From Phycisphaerales bacterium (GTDB lineage Bacteria > Planctomycetota > Phycisphaerae > Phycisphaerales > UBA1924), in assembly GCA_016709445.1 (NCBI GenBank), contig JADJMV010000001.1:1-64000 (forward strand): 64,000 nt of DNA. Direction: 5' to 3'. Position 1 is the stretch's first letter. Every line of letters starts with the position of its first letter. A program made the position numbers and the translations under genes. The notes beneath the pieces are model-generated. The model saw only the letters and a program-made list of their open reading frames with translations. It did no database searches and was not told where the DNA came from. Shown here one piece after another: positions 8,101 to 18,431 of this stretch.

Positions 8101-11055
8101 CAGTTCGGGGCGGTAGCCGGCGAAGAGGGCGGCGCGGCGGCGGTCGCGTTCGCGCCCGCGCTCGATCCAGGCGCGGAGGTCGGCGGCCAGGGGTTCGAAG
8201 GCGGGCGCCGCGAGGAGTTCTCGCTCGGGGGTGGGGCATGCGGGCAGCGCGGCCGCGGCGGAGCAGGCGGCGCGGAGCTCGTCGTGGCTGAGTTCGGAGG
8301 GTCCGGCGATGCCGAGTCCGAGTTCGGTGAGCCACGCGGCGGCGGACTTGCCGAGGGTGTCGAGGGACTTGGCCGCGGAGTCGATGGCGGCGCGGGCCTG
8401 CTCGGGGAGCGAGAAGGACCAGTCGCCGCGGCCGATGCCCCGGAGCGGGTGGCGGCCGGGTGGGTCGATAGGCTCGGCGGCGCGGGCCGACGCCTCGATG
8501 TGGGTTCTCCAGGCCGCGAGCTGCTCGGCGTCGACTGTTGCCGGCGCGGGCAGGGCGAGGTCGATGCGCGGGCCCTCGCCGAGTTCGGCGAGTCTCCCGA
8601 TGACCTGGTAGACGCTCTCGCCGCTGGCGCGCGGGGCGTGGAGCTCGCGGACGTAGTCGTTGAGGCGGTCCCGGGCGCTGGCGAGGTCTTCGCGGGCGCC
8701 GGTCCAGGCGCCGGGTTCGGCGGCGCGTGCGGCGTCGAGGGCTTCGCCGAGCTGGCGGAGGACTTCCTTCTTCGAGGCCTTGGCGGAATGGAGTTCGAGA
8801 CAGAAGGGGCCGAGGCCGTCCTGCTCGAGGCGTCGGCGGACGACGGAGAGGGCGGCCATCTTCTCGGCGACGAAGAGGACGCGCTTCCCGCGGGCGAGGT
8901 TGTCGGCGATGATGTTGGCGATGGTCTGGCTCTTGCCGGTGCCGGGCGGGCCTTCCAGGACGAAGGTGCGGCCCTGGCCGGCGGCGCGGACGGCGACGAG
9001 CTGCGAGCTGTCGGCGTCGCGGGTGCAGAGCAGGTCGCCGGGGGCGAGTTCGCCGTCGAGGGCGTCGGGGCTGGGGAAGGGCGCGGCGTCGAGCTGCGGG
9101 CCGGCGCGGTCGATGAGGTGGCGGACGAGCGGCTGGGCGGCGAGTCGGTCGCGGTGCTGCTGCAGGTCGTGCCACATGAGGAACTTGTTGAAGGAGAAGA
9201 GCCCGAGGTGGGCGGACTCGACCAGCTCCCATCGCTTGGCGTCCCGGATTGCCTCGCGGAAGCGGCGGAGGATCATGGGCACGTCGAGGCCCCGCTCGTC
9301 CTCGGGCATCTCGTCGAGGCCCCGGACGTCGAGACCGAAGTCGACGCGGAGCTTCTCGACGAGCGTGATATTGGGGCGGAGGGGCTCGCTGGTGAGCTCG
9401 ATGCGGTAGCGGTAGCCCCCGCCGACGGCGCGACGCACGAGCGTGATGGGCAGGAGGATGACCGGCGCCCGCCGGGGGGCCTCGGCGCCATCGGCCTCGA
9501 ACCAGTGGAGCATGCCCAGGGCGAGGAAGAGGACGTTGGCGCCGGTCTCTTCGATGCTGGATCGTCCGGAGCGGTAGAGCTCGAGGAGGCGGCGGGAGGT
9601 TTCGGCGTCGGGGGCGGTGGTGTAGACCCTTCCGGCCTCGAGTTCTCCGAGCTGGAAGGCTCTCTCCGCCTCGGGCCCGGGGGCCGCTTCGCCGGTCCCG
9701 CGTGCGGGCTTGGGGAGCAGATCGAAGGAGCCGCCGTCGGCGAGGGCGTCCTCGAGCGCGCTCAGATCCGGCACGGCGAGTCCGAGGGAGCGCCCGGTCT
9801 CGCGGAAGTTCAGGAGCCGGTTGCGGAGCGTGAGGTCGAGGAGCTTGCGGCGCCAGCGGTCCACTCGATCACCGGGGCGGTCGGGCTCGGTGGTTCGGGC
9901 GGCGTCGGCCCGTTCGGCGAGCGCGATGGCGGGGAGCGGCTCGGCGGGGGGGGCATCGATCGCGTCGGGCTCGATGGTGGATCCGGTTGGTTCGGCGCGG
10001 AGCGGGAGCGGCCGGATGCCGAGGCGTCGTGCGGTGCGGAGGTCGAGTGCGTGGACGGACTTTGCTTCTCGGAGCCGCCTTTGGGCCGCCTCGACGGCGG
10101 GGGCGAAGGCGCGGTCGGTGTGGGTGAGCAGGGTGGACTCGACGACGACGAGCTCGCCGAGCTCGACGCCCTTTCGCAGGCGCTCGGGCTCGTCGACGAC
10201 GGGCTCGGGGAAGTGCTCGTCGTGGGTCCAGAAGGCGGGGAGCGCGTGATCGTCGAAGAGGAGGATGAGCGGGTTGAGGCCGGCCTGCTCCCAGAGGGCG
10301 GCGAGGAGGAGGGAGAGGTCGAGGCAGGTGCCGAGTCCCTCGCGCAGGATCTGGTCGGCCAGTCGGACTCTCTGTCCGGCGCGCTCGAAGCTGGCGGGCG
10401 GGTTGATGTAGGCGAGTCCGCGTCGCGCGACGGCGGCGAAGCAGGCATCGGCGAGGGCGACGGCGCGCGAGCGGCTGCCCGATTGATAGCCGTCGATCGC
10501 TTCGGGGAGCGCACGGGACCTGAGCACGTCGCGGACGTCGAGCAGCAGTGGCGCGAGCGCGGGGTGGTTCGGGGTCACGAACGCGGCGAGCAGCTCGGGG
10601 CAGGGCCAGAGCCCGCCCCAGTGGTCGAAGGGCAGGAGGTCGATGTCTTCGGTGCGCTCGGCTCGCGAGCCGCGAGCCTCGACTCGGACGACGAGCGATG
10701 TGCGTTCGCGCTCGGTGCGCTGCGCCAGGCGCGAGGGGTCGAGCCGCAGCGCGACGGGTTCCAGGCGGTACGTTTCCGCCGGACCGATTCGGGCGATTCG
10801 CCCCTCCCAATCGGGCGCCTCGCCGCTGGCGATCGAGACGCGGACACGGAGGTCTTCGAGGACTTCGTCCTCCTCCGAGGTGAGCGAGATCGCGGAGACG
10901 ACCGGGGCGCGGCTCTGTTGGAGCGCGAAGTTTACGCGCGGGCAGAATTGCGGCTCGATGCGGACCCGGAGCGCTCGGGGCGTTTCGCCGGGCGGGGCCG
11001 GGGTGGGCGCGCCGGCCTCCGTCGGGCCCGGCTCATGGGGCGCATCGGTGGGCAT
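5122..11055 (-). CDS. Giant DUF4011 / superfamily-1 helicase / Vsr-like nuclease protein
   Basis: 1977 residues from the ATG at 11055; a GTG at 11088 is less likely. The architecture read from the sequence starts with an N-terminal region containing a transglutaminase-like segment (GLGTCLDLSLLLAALW). A DUF4011-type domain begins near residue 399 (DRWRRKLLDLTLRNRLLNF). The SF1 helicase core has Walker A GPPGTGKS at about 702, DEAS at about 1347, GDSKQLPPT, and NVAITRAR near its end. A PD-(D/E)XK domain of the MTES_1575/Vsr kind has Glu at about 1649, RIDLG and GIECDG. A DUF3320-like region lies at the C-terminus. The frame is intact. Related COG1112-type helicase-nuclease fusions occur in anti-phage or anti-plasmid contexts, but no partner gene is visible here, so a defence role is inference. 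Confidence 0.85.
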   Translation of the reverse strand: MPTDAPHEPGPTEAGAPTPAPPGETPRALRVRIEPQFCPRVNFALQQSRAPVVSAISLTSEEDEVLEDLRVRVSIASGEAPDWEGRIARIGPAETYRLEPVALRLDPSRLAQRTERERTSLVVRVEARGSRAERTEDIDLLPFDHWGGLWPCPELLAAFVTPNHPALAPLLLDVRDVLRSRALPEAIDGYQSGSRSRAVALADACFAAVARRGLAYINPPASFERAGQRVRLADQILREGLGTCLDLSLLLAALWEQAGLNPLILLFDDHALPAFWTHDEHFPEPVVDEPERLRKGVELGELVVVESTLLTHTDRAFAPAVEAAQRRLREAKSVHALDLRTARRLGIRPLPLRAEPTGSTIEPDAIDAPPAEPLPAIALAERADAARTTEPDRPGDRVDRWRRKLLDLTLRNRLLNFRETGRSLGLAVPDLSALEDALADGGSFDLLPKPARGTGEAAPGPEAERAFQLGELEAGRVYTTAPDAETSRRLLELYRSGRSSIEETGANVLFLALGMLHWFEADGAEAPRRAPVILLPITLVRRAVGGGYRYRIELTSEPLRPNITLVEKLRVDFGLDVRGLDEMPEDERGLDVPMILRRFREAIRDAKRWELVESAHLGLFSFNKFLMWHDLQQHRDRLAAQPLVRHLIDRAGPQLDAAPFPSPDALDGELAPGDLLCTRDADSSQLVAVRAAGQGRTFVLEGPPGTGKSQTIANIIADNLARGKRVLFVAEKMAALSVVRRRLEQDGLGPFCLELHSAKASKKEVLRQLGEALDAARAAEPGAWTGAREDLASARDRLNDYVRELHAPRASGESVYQVIGRLAELGEGPRIDLALPAPATVDAEQLAAWRTHIEASARAAEPIDPPGRHPLRGIGRGDWSFSLPEQARAAIDSAAKSLDTLGKSAAAWLTELGLGIAGPSELSHDELRAACSAAAALPACPTPERELLAAPAFEPLAADLRAWIERGRERDRRRAALFAGYRPELLDANLLVLLDSVKQTLARPPIVRWIFAGAARKQIRPYALAQPASLEAIAKDLEEALALTAEQREFTKPGHPGMAAFGRRWNGGEADWDELTRVLAWTESYRQTIAPLASSPRARPLHGALVLGACDPARSPMDRSPLGDRSRELVEAWNGWTGAWKSLRDLLSADAKATWGPGAESAWLQRAGEALRRWRDNLRLLNDWCLWQRERAAAAESGLAPLLEAYEQSRAARADLGAILERSFGERWLVETADASEPIRNFNARAHTEVIDRFRRLDQQLIALTRLTVAARLAERLPGRGVAAASSEVGILERERQKRARHLPTRRLIELLPNLLPRIKPCFLMSPLSVAQYLDPRLPPFDLVVFDEASQIPVWDAIGTIARARDVIVVGDSKQLPPTNFFSTIEGTDEAETSAPEDDELESILQECNASGVPSLRLKWHYRSRHESLITFSNHHYYDDQLQTFPSPLERSDRLGVSFHLIENAVYDRGGSRTNKVEAEAVVAEVLARLAEPDATGSIGIVTFNAQQQGLIEDMLDQARRERPEIERFFTEAEEPVFIKNLENVQGDERDAIIFSVGFGPDDQGRMSMNFGPLNADGGERRLNVAITRARSRLLVFSSMRPDAIDLSRTRALGVQHFRRFLEYAQRGPGAIAEAIAAHREAMTPSPFERSLAEALIRRGWQIDARVGCAGYRIDLGVRDPQTPGRYLLGIECDGPMYAGAATARDRERTRQSVLTGLGWRLTRVWSTAWRLDPEGCLAQIEEEIRNAQEAATTQAQSPPPIPTAAAKLPELPPEGDATPEAPKLGVADSPQAVPVYQIARRPKGVTSNSDIFDERTTERAAHARAAIVEQEAPIVPELALRRLAEWFGVSRITDRYRERFKELLAHAAGSVAGVGDALWPTPADAAGFDGFRTAGGDEASQRDVEWIPLAERAGAVRHALRAQIALPRDDLAREAARLLGVQRATTRTRELMGEAIDDVIAAGTANESDGRVALVS

Positions 11056-11103
11056 GCGTCGATGGTAACCGGGCCCGCCGTTGGTCACCGCCGCCGGCGG
11101 GGA

Positions 11104-13029
11104 TCAATCCTTGCTGGCTTCCTTGGCGGTTTCCTTGGCGGCTTCCTGGACCGTTTCCTTGGCAGTTTCCGGGGCCGGCGGGGTCGCCTGCGCGCCGGGG
11201 GTTGCGGCGCCGGAGTTGGGCTGGCTTCCATCGCGTCCGCCGCGACGGGGCTGGCCGGCGCCGTTGGCGCGTCCGGCGCCATCGGGTCGCTGGCCTCCCT
11301 CGCCGGTGCGCTGCGGACGCGGGTTGGCTGCGGCGTCGCCGCCGGGGATCATCTGCACGCCTGCGGGCATCTGCGCGGGCGGCGCCATCTGGAGCATGTC
11401 CGCGCTGGTGAGTCCCTTGGAGGCGACGGGCTTCCCATCATCGTCGACGGCCACGCCGACGGCCTTGAGCGCCTCGGGTGACCAGGCGGTCGCGACGACC
11501 TCACCGGCGGCGGGTTCCCGCAGGAGGACCTGCTGACCCTCTTCGAGTCCCTTGCTGATCTCGGCGAAGGCGTCGGACATGCGTCCGACCTGGACGGGGG
11601 TGCGCTCGAAGCGCCCGCCCTTGGGCGTGAGCACGTAGCGGACGGGTCCTTCGGCGAAGACGGCCTGGACGGGGACCATGAGCGAGTCCTTGACGGCGCC
11701 GAGCATGATCTCGGCCTCGGCGCGCATCGAGGGCTTGAGCTGGCCGTCGGAGTTGTCGTGTTCGATGGCGATGCGGACGGAGTACTCGCGTCGGTTGGGG
11801 TCGCGCCAGCCCCCGGTCTCGGCGAGGACGCCGATGGATTCGACGGTGCCGCGGAAGCTCTCGTTGGTGACGGCGTCGACCTTGACGATGGCGGGCTGGC
11901 CGGGGCGGATGCGCCCGGCGAGGGACTCGTGGACCTTGACGTTGGCGACCATGCGGGTGGTGTCGGGCAGGATGAGGAGCTGCTCGTTGGGCCGGACCTG
12001 GCGACCGACCTGGAGGGGTCCATCGCCGCCGATCATGACCATGTCGCGTCCGCGGCCGACGCTGGTGGCGTAGACAACGAGGCCGTCGGTCGGCGCCACC
12101 ATGGTGGCCAGGTCGACCTGCTGCTTCTGCTTCTCGAGCTTCTCGACCTTGAGGTCGAACTGGCGCTTGGTGGTATCGAGCGAGGCCTGCTTGGCGCTGA
12201 GGTTGATCTCGTTCTGGAACTTGATGCGCTCGAGGTCGGCCTGGGCCTCCTCCAGATCGGAGAGCTTGGTCTTCTCGTCTCGGGGGTGCTGATATTCCTC
12301 GTACGTGGCCTTGTCGAGCTTGGCGATCTGGGCGCGAGCATTGGCCTTGTCTTCCGCCATTTTGTCCTGGTCGAGTGTGTCCTTGCTGAGGAACCCGGCC
12401 TCCCAGAGGGACTGCGACCGTTGGGCGAACGCCGACAGGCGGTCCAGATCGGCTTGGGCCTGGTCGATTTCGAGCTGCTGGCTCGTCCTGGTCTTCACGA
12501 CCTCACCCTCGCGCCACTGATTGAGTGCCAGCTCTGCGAGCTGGATCTTCAACTCGCCGGCGCGGATTCCCGATTCGTTCTGGCTCTTCTGGATCTCGAG
12601 GGCGTTCTGGGCGGCGGTGACATCGGCCTGGGCCCGCTCGACCTCGATCTCCTGCTGGTCGATCTGGTCCTGGAGGGTCTCGGCGTTGAGCCGGACGAGC
12701 AGGTCGCCCTTCTTGACCACGGAACCCTCGGAGACGATCTCGAGGATGCCGGCCGCGGCGTCCAGCTGCGAGCGCAGCTCGATCTGGTTGCGGGCCTCCA
12801 GCTCTCCCATGGCGGTGGTCGTGATTTCGAAGGAGCCCTTCGAGACGCGCCCCATGTCGAGGTTGGAGACGGCCCGCATGGACGCCGAGGAGCCTCCGCC
12901 CCGGGTCACGGCGTAGATCCCGCCTGCGGCGATGAGCAGAACCGCCGCACCTGCGACCGCAATGCGGATGAAGCCACGCCTCCGGCGGGACGCGCCGGAG
13001 GGGGAAGGACGGCTTGTGTTCTGGGTCAT
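11104..13029 (-). CDS. HlyD/RND-type periplasmic adaptor, unpartnered
   Basis: 641 residues. A single N-terminal transmembrane anchor (about 20-41) is followed by the split biotinyl-lipoyl halves (ELEARNQIELRSQLDAAAG and DGLVVYATSVG) flanking a long coiled coil rich in Gln, Glu and Lys (about 110-330), then beta-barrel and membrane-proximal parts. Such adaptors bridge an inner-membrane ABC or RND pump to an outer channel. No MacB, RND or TolC gene adjoins it: the next gene downstream is the giant helicase and upstream is divergent rnpA. The last 100 residues are unusual, being Gly/Pro/Ala-rich and ending in a repeated ETAKE/EAAKE-type helix encoded by an imperfect short DNA repeat at about 11107-11175. 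Confidence 0.82.
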   Translation of the reverse strand: MTQNTSRPSPSGASRRRRGFIRIAVAGAAVLLIAAGGIYAVTRGGGSSASMRAVSNLDMGRVSKGSFEITTTAMGELEARNQIELRSQLDAAAGILEIVSEGSVVKKGDLLVRLNAETLQDQIDQQEIEVERAQADVTAAQNALEIQKSQNESGIRAGELKIQLAELALNQWREGEVVKTRTSQQLEIDQAQADLDRLSAFAQRSQSLWEAGFLSKDTLDQDKMAEDKANARAQIAKLDKATYEEYQHPRDEKTKLSDLEEAQADLERIKFQNEINLSAKQASLDTTKRQFDLKVEKLEKQKQQVDLATMVAPTDGLVVYATSVGRGRDMVMIGGDGPLQVGRQVRPNEQLLILPDTTRMVANVKVHESLAGRIRPGQPAIVKVDAVTNESFRGTVESIGVLAETGGWRDPNRREYSVRIAIEHDNSDGQLKPSMRAEAEIMLGAVKDSLMVPVQAVFAEGPVRYVLTPKGGRFERTPVQVGRMSDAFAEISKGLEEGQQVLLREPAAGEVVATAWSPEALKAVGVAVDDDGKPVASKGLTSADMLQMAPPAQMPAGVQMIPGGDAAANPRPQRTGEGGQRPDGAGRANGAGQPRRGGRDGSQPNSGAATPGAQATPPAPETAKETVQEAAKETAKEASKD

Positions 13030-13176
13030 CCGAACATCTCCCTGTAACTATCTGCTGCGATTCGCGCTGTCCCTCTAAGACTAGTACCCCCGGGACCCGC
13101 GGAAGTTCAGCAATCTCGCTGGGCGAGGCCCTGCACGGGGCGATCAGGCGGGGGCGCCCAGGGCCTATCGTGGGGG

Positions 13177-13599
13177 ATGCACCCCACCCCGGAGCCCGGA
13201 AGCGACCGGCCGCTCTTCCGTCGGCGGCACCGGATCTCCCGCGCAACGGACTACCGGGCGGCCTATTGCACCGGCCTGCGTCGATCCGGGGGGCCTCTGA
13301 CTGTGTTCGTCCGTCCGAATGGTCTGGATGACCACCGGCTGGGATTGAGTGTGGGTCGGCGGGTCGGCCCGTCGGTAGTGCGGTCTCGGGTGAAGCGTCT
13401 GCTTCGGGAGTCGTTCCGTTTGGTGCGTCCGGACCTGGGTGGTTGCGGGTGCGACGTGGTCGTGACGGTCCGCCCGCACCAGCTTTTGCCGCTGGCCTCG
13501 TATCGGCGTCTGATGGGAGAGTTGCTGGGGCGGGCTTGGCGGGATGTGGCCAACGCGGCTCCGCCTCGCGACGAGCAGGGCGGCCATGCGATCCCGTGA
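13177..13599 (+). CDS. rnpA: Ribonuclease P protein component
   Basis: 140 residues. It binds the RNase P RNA and helps process tRNA 5' ends. The diagnostic region is GLSVGRRVGPSVVRSRVKRL, matching the RnpA RNR-type motif, and an N-terminal FRRRHRISRATDYRAAY corresponds to the usual start of the fold. It precedes yidD with a 14-base overlap, the conserved bacterial order rnpA-yidD. rpmH, which commonly comes first, is not in the 147-base gap upstream. Confidence 0.93.
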   Translation: MHPTPEPGSDRPLFRRRHRISRATDYRAAYCTGLRRSGGPLTVFVRPNGLDDHRLGLSVGRRVGPSVVRSRVKRLLRESFRLVRPDLGGCGCDVVVTVRPHQLLPLASYRRLMGELLGRAWRDVANAAPPRDEQGGHAIP

Positions 13600-13966
13600 C
13601 GGCATATTCGGGGAGGCCGGGCTTGGATGGGCGGCACGTGTGGCCAACGCGCCGCTGGTGTTGTTGATCCTGCTGTACCGCGTCACGCTCTCCCCGTTCA
13701 TCGGGGGCCAGTGCCGGTTCGAGCCGACATGCTCCCGGTATGCGCTGACGGCGCTGCGCCGATACGGTCCTCTCCGGGGCGCTTGGCTCGCGGCGGGCCG
13801 GATCGGGCGGTGCCATCCGTTCCATGGCGGCGGGTACGATCCGGTGCCCTTCCCGGAGCGCACCGCGGGCTCGACTCCGATAGACTCGCCCGGCCCGGCG
13901 TGCGCCGGGCAAGGGGAAATGGGGTGCGCGCCCGATGAGCCGCCTGCCGGCCGCCAAGCGACGTGA
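13586..13966 (+). CDS. yidD: Membrane protein insertion efficiency factor YidD
   Basis: 126 residues from the ATG at 13586; an upstream ATG at 13544 would lie deep inside rnpA. The core matches YidD closely: LILLYRVTLSPFIGGQCRFE, PTCSRYALTALRRYG, and RCHPFHGGGYDPVP. It is a small amphipathic, membrane-associated protein that assists YidC-dependent insertion. A C-terminal extension of about 35 residues after the conserved PVP is rich in Pro/Gly and lacks similarity. The yidC gene that often follows is absent; instead the last 32 bases overlap a tetR-type gene. Confidence 0.93.
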   Translation: MRSRDGIFGEAGLGWAARVANAPLVLLILLYRVTLSPFIGGQCRFEPTCSRYALTALRRYGPLRGAWLAAGRIGRCHPFHGGGYDPVPFPERTAGSTPIDSPGPACAGQGEMGCAPDEPPAGRQAT

Positions 13967-14561
13967 GCAGCTTCTCGACTGCGCCGCCGAACTGTTTGCG
14001 GCGCATGGCTATGCCCGCGCGACGACCTCGGAACTGGCGCGGGCGGCCGGTGTGACCGAGCCGATCATTTATCGACACTTCAAGTCGAAGCGTGACCTGT
14101 TCATCGCGCTGATCGAGCGGACGGGCAAGCGGACGATCGACCGCTGGCGGCAGGATCTGGCCAGCGCGGAGGACCCGGCGGAGCGGCTCAAGACCCTGAT
14201 CGGCGACAACCCGATGGTGAGCACCCAGGGGCGGGACGCGTACCGGGTGTTCCTGCAGGCGATCACGGAGGTCGACGACGCCGACATCCACAAGGCGTGG
14301 CAGAACCACATCCATTCGCTGCAGCAGTTCCTCGCGATGGAGTTGGCGCGGGCGCAGGAGAACCGGCGGGTGGCGAGGCACTTCCCGGCCGAGCTGATCG
14401 CCTGGCTGCTGATCGACATCGGTCTGGGGTACGGCGTGCTGAGCGCGATGCGTGTCGAGAACCACAACTTCGACGCGACGGGAGAGGTGCATGTCCAGCA
14501 GTTGATCACACGGGTGCTCGTCGGCCGCGCCGCCGAGGCCCGGGAGAACGACGTGGACTAG
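13935..14561 (+). CDS. TetR-family transcriptional regulator
   Basis: 208 residues; the ATG lies 32 bases inside the end of yidD. The N-terminal TetR helix-turn-helix is clear: LLDCAAELFAAHGYARATTS then ELARAAGVTEPIIYRHFKSK. The C-terminal ligand/dimer domain is all-helical, with no recognisable ligand class. Its target is unknown; neighbouring candidates are the methyltransferase downstream and yidD/rnpA upstream. The start could be shorter, but the HTH begins within 15 residues of this Met, so it is probably right. Confidence 0.9.
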   Translation: MSRLPAAKRREQLLDCAAELFAAHGYARATTSELARAAGVTEPIIYRHFKSKRDLFIALIERTGKRTIDRWRQDLASAEDPAERLKTLIGDNPMVSTQGRDAYRVFLQAITEVDDADIHKAWQNHIHSLQQFLAMELARAQENRRVARHFPAELIAWLLIDIGLGYGVLSAMRVENHNFDATGEVHVQQLITRVLVGRAAEARENDVD

Positions 14562-14584
14562 GGCGCGGGCGTCTACGCTCCGCC

Positions 14585-15386
14585 ATGGCATCGACCCGTT
14601 CCGGCCTCTACGACGACCCCGAGATCTATGACATCCTCCACGCGCCCGGCACCCGGGCGGAGGTGGACGGCCTCGAGGCGATCGAGGGTCGGTACGTCGA
14701 TCGTTCGCGGTGCGGGGGTGCGCGCCGGTGGCTCGAGCCGGCGTGCGGGAGCGGGCGGTATATTCGGGAGGCGGCCCGGCGGGGGATCGAGGCCGTCGGC
14801 TTCGACCTGAGCCCCGGCATGATCGAGTATGCCAGACGGCACGCCGGCCGGGGCGGACGGGGCGGACGACTACTTCGTGGGGAGCATGACCGACTTCGCT
14901 CGGCGGGTGGGGCGCGGGCGCGTGACGTTCGCGTTCAACCTCATCAACACGATCCGGCACCTTCCGAGCGACGTCGCGATGCTCGCCCACTTTGACCAGA
15001 TGTCCCGAGTTCTCGCGCCGGGCGGTGCGTACGTGGTGGGATTGAGTCTCAGTTTCTATGGGGCAGAGTCGGCGTCCGAGGACGTATGGGTAGGCACACG
15101 CAAGGGGACACGTGTGCAACAGGTGGTGCAATACCTTCCGCCTCGCTCGGAAGGGAACGCCAAGGGGCGTCGCGAGCGCGTGCTGAGCCATTTATGCATC
15201 ACGAGGGCGGGCGAGGCGGAGCACCGGGACAGTTCGTACGACCTCCGCACCTACGACCTGCGGCAGTGGCGCACGCTGTTGTGCGCATCATCGCTCCGTG
15301 AGGTCGCGAGTATCGATGAGGCGGGGGAGGCGTGTGAGCCGGGCGACGGGCACTACAATCTGTTCGTCCTCACGGGCGCCCGATAG
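14585..15386 (+). pseudogene. SAM-dependent methyltransferase, frameshifted
   Basis: Removing one extra base gives a 266-residue class I methyltransferase. The N-terminal half from the ATG at 14585 shows WLEPACGSGRYIREAARRG and the strand VGFDLSPGMIEYARR. The second half, in the +1 frame, shows DDYFVGSMTDFARR, FAFNLINTIRHL and VLAPGGAYVVG. The break lies at about 14850-14865, in a stretch with two GGGG runs, so a sequencing or assembly indel is as likely as true decay. The substrate is unknown. It starts 23 bases after the tetR stop, so the two may be co-transcribed. Confidence 0.75.
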
Positions 15387-15507
15387 TCCGACCGGCCGGG
15401 CGAACGCCGGTACGCTGAGTTTTGCGGAGTTTGGGCGACCACGGCCGATTGCTGCTATCTTGGTCTGTCGGATTCGACCGTGTAACAGGAGGGCTCGGGG
15501 GTGCTTT

Positions 15508-16290
15508 ATGCAAGCGAATTTGCCTCGTGCCGGAGCGGTTGATCGTGAGGTTTTGACGCGGAGAGAAATCGAGGTCGTCCGCTTGGTCGCGGAGGGCCTG
15601 AGCGGGCGGGAGGCGGCGCAGCGGCTGTGCCGGAGTCCGCGCACCGTGGAGAACCACCTCCGCGCCGTCTATCAGAAGCTGGGTGTCCGCAATCGCGTGG
15701 AGCTGCTTCATGCCGCGGAGCACCGCGGGCTGCTCGCTTCGGCCCCGAGCGAGGTGCGGGCGCAGCCGGGCTCCGAGCTGGAGTTCAAGAGCCGCATGCT
15801 CGACATCATCCGATCGCTGGACGCGAGGATGGCGCTGGCGGCCAACGACTCCTACTTCGGCGAGCTGGTGATCGCGCTCTCGGGGGCGTTGCATGCGCGG
15901 TGGGCGGGCATCAGCGAGCACAGCGCGCACGACGAGATGATCGAGATCATCGTCATGGCCGCGGACGGCGTGATCGGCGAGCAGTCGAGCTGTCAGGCCG
16001 AGGGTTCGCCCTGCGGGGAGACGCTTCGCCGGGGGTCGTTCGTGGTGGCGGACGACATTGCGCAGGTGTTCCCGGGCTGGGCTCTGGCGGCGGCCCTGGG
16101 GATCCGTTCGTACGCGGGGGTCCGGCTCGACGATCGGCTGCTTGGGACGGTTGGGACGCTTTGGATCATGGATGACAAGCCGCTGGAGCGGGGTGCGGAC
16201 GTCGAGATGATTCTGAGGCTCTTTGGGCGCCGGACGGCGGCGGAGTTGGCGCTGGCGCAGACGCTCGACCAAGAGATCAGCCGCGCCTGA
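15508..16290 (+). CDS. LuxR-type HTH regulator with GAF-like domain
   Basis: 260 residues from the ATG at 15508, which follows an AGGAGGG-type ribosome site (15487-15493). The order is unusual: the LuxR/NarL HTH is N-terminal (LTRREIEVVRLVAEGLSGRE, then SPRTVENHLRAVYQKLGVRN), and a GAF-like sensor follows (LGIRSYAGVRLDDRLLGTVG, MILRLFGRRTAAELA). A Cys-containing loop (SSCQAEGSPCGE) sits in the sensor half. No kinase partner adjoins. It probably couples a small-molecule or redox signal to transcription; this is inference from domains. Confidence 0.82.
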   Translation: MQANLPRAGAVDREVLTRREIEVVRLVAEGLSGREAAQRLCRSPRTVENHLRAVYQKLGVRNRVELLHAAEHRGLLASAPSEVRAQPGSELEFKSRMLDIIRSLDARMALAANDSYFGELVIALSGALHARWAGISEHSAHDEMIEIIVMAADGVIGEQSSCQAEGSPCGETLRRGSFVVADDIAQVFPGWALAAALGIRSYAGVRLDDRLLGTVGTLWIMDDKPLERGADVEMILRLFGRRTAAELALAQTLDQEISRA

Positions 16291-16502
16291 CGGCACGTCG
16301 GTCCCGGGGTGGTCCGGATAATCGCACGGGGCGGCTTGGGCGGCCGGGCGGGATTCGCGCGCCGGGGCCGATCAGGCTCGCTCGCGGCGGCGTAGAAGCC
16401 GCTCGGGCTGGGCGTTCGCCTTGAGGTATGGGGCGGTTTGGCCCGATCAGTTGCCGGGGGTTTGTGCCCCTGCTCGGCCCGGCAGGCGGATGGAGACGGG
16501 AA

Positions 16503-18328
<1,826 letters not shown>

Positions 18329-18370
18329 GAGCAGGAGGGGTGTCGCCCAAAAACGCGCTGGTCGTGCGGG

Positions 18371-18394
18371 ATGCCCGCTGTTCTGGGCGGGCAT
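18371..18394. repeat. Hairpin element ATGCCCGC / GCGGGCAT
   Basis: 8-bp perfect arms with an 8-nt loop, 42 bases after glmS, in the convergent gap between glmS and the GNAT gene. No T tract follows. It resembles the next hairpin (18432-18455) in arm sequence. Confidence 0.55.
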
Positions 18395-18431
18395 GAGCGA
18401 GGAACTCTCTTCGAGCAAGTCAACTGCGATA

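Noticed and set aside
7750..11481. Very long plus-strand open frame (1243 codons) opposite the giant helicase
   Set aside because: Its translation is Gly/Ala/Glu-rich with no motif, and the opposite strand carries clear DUF4011, helicase and nuclease signatures. It is a high-GC shadow.
16291..16502. Possible glmS ribozyme/riboswitch in the glmS leader
   Set aside because: The leader is GC-rich with no recognisable glmS ribozyme core, and this element is typical of Firmicutes.
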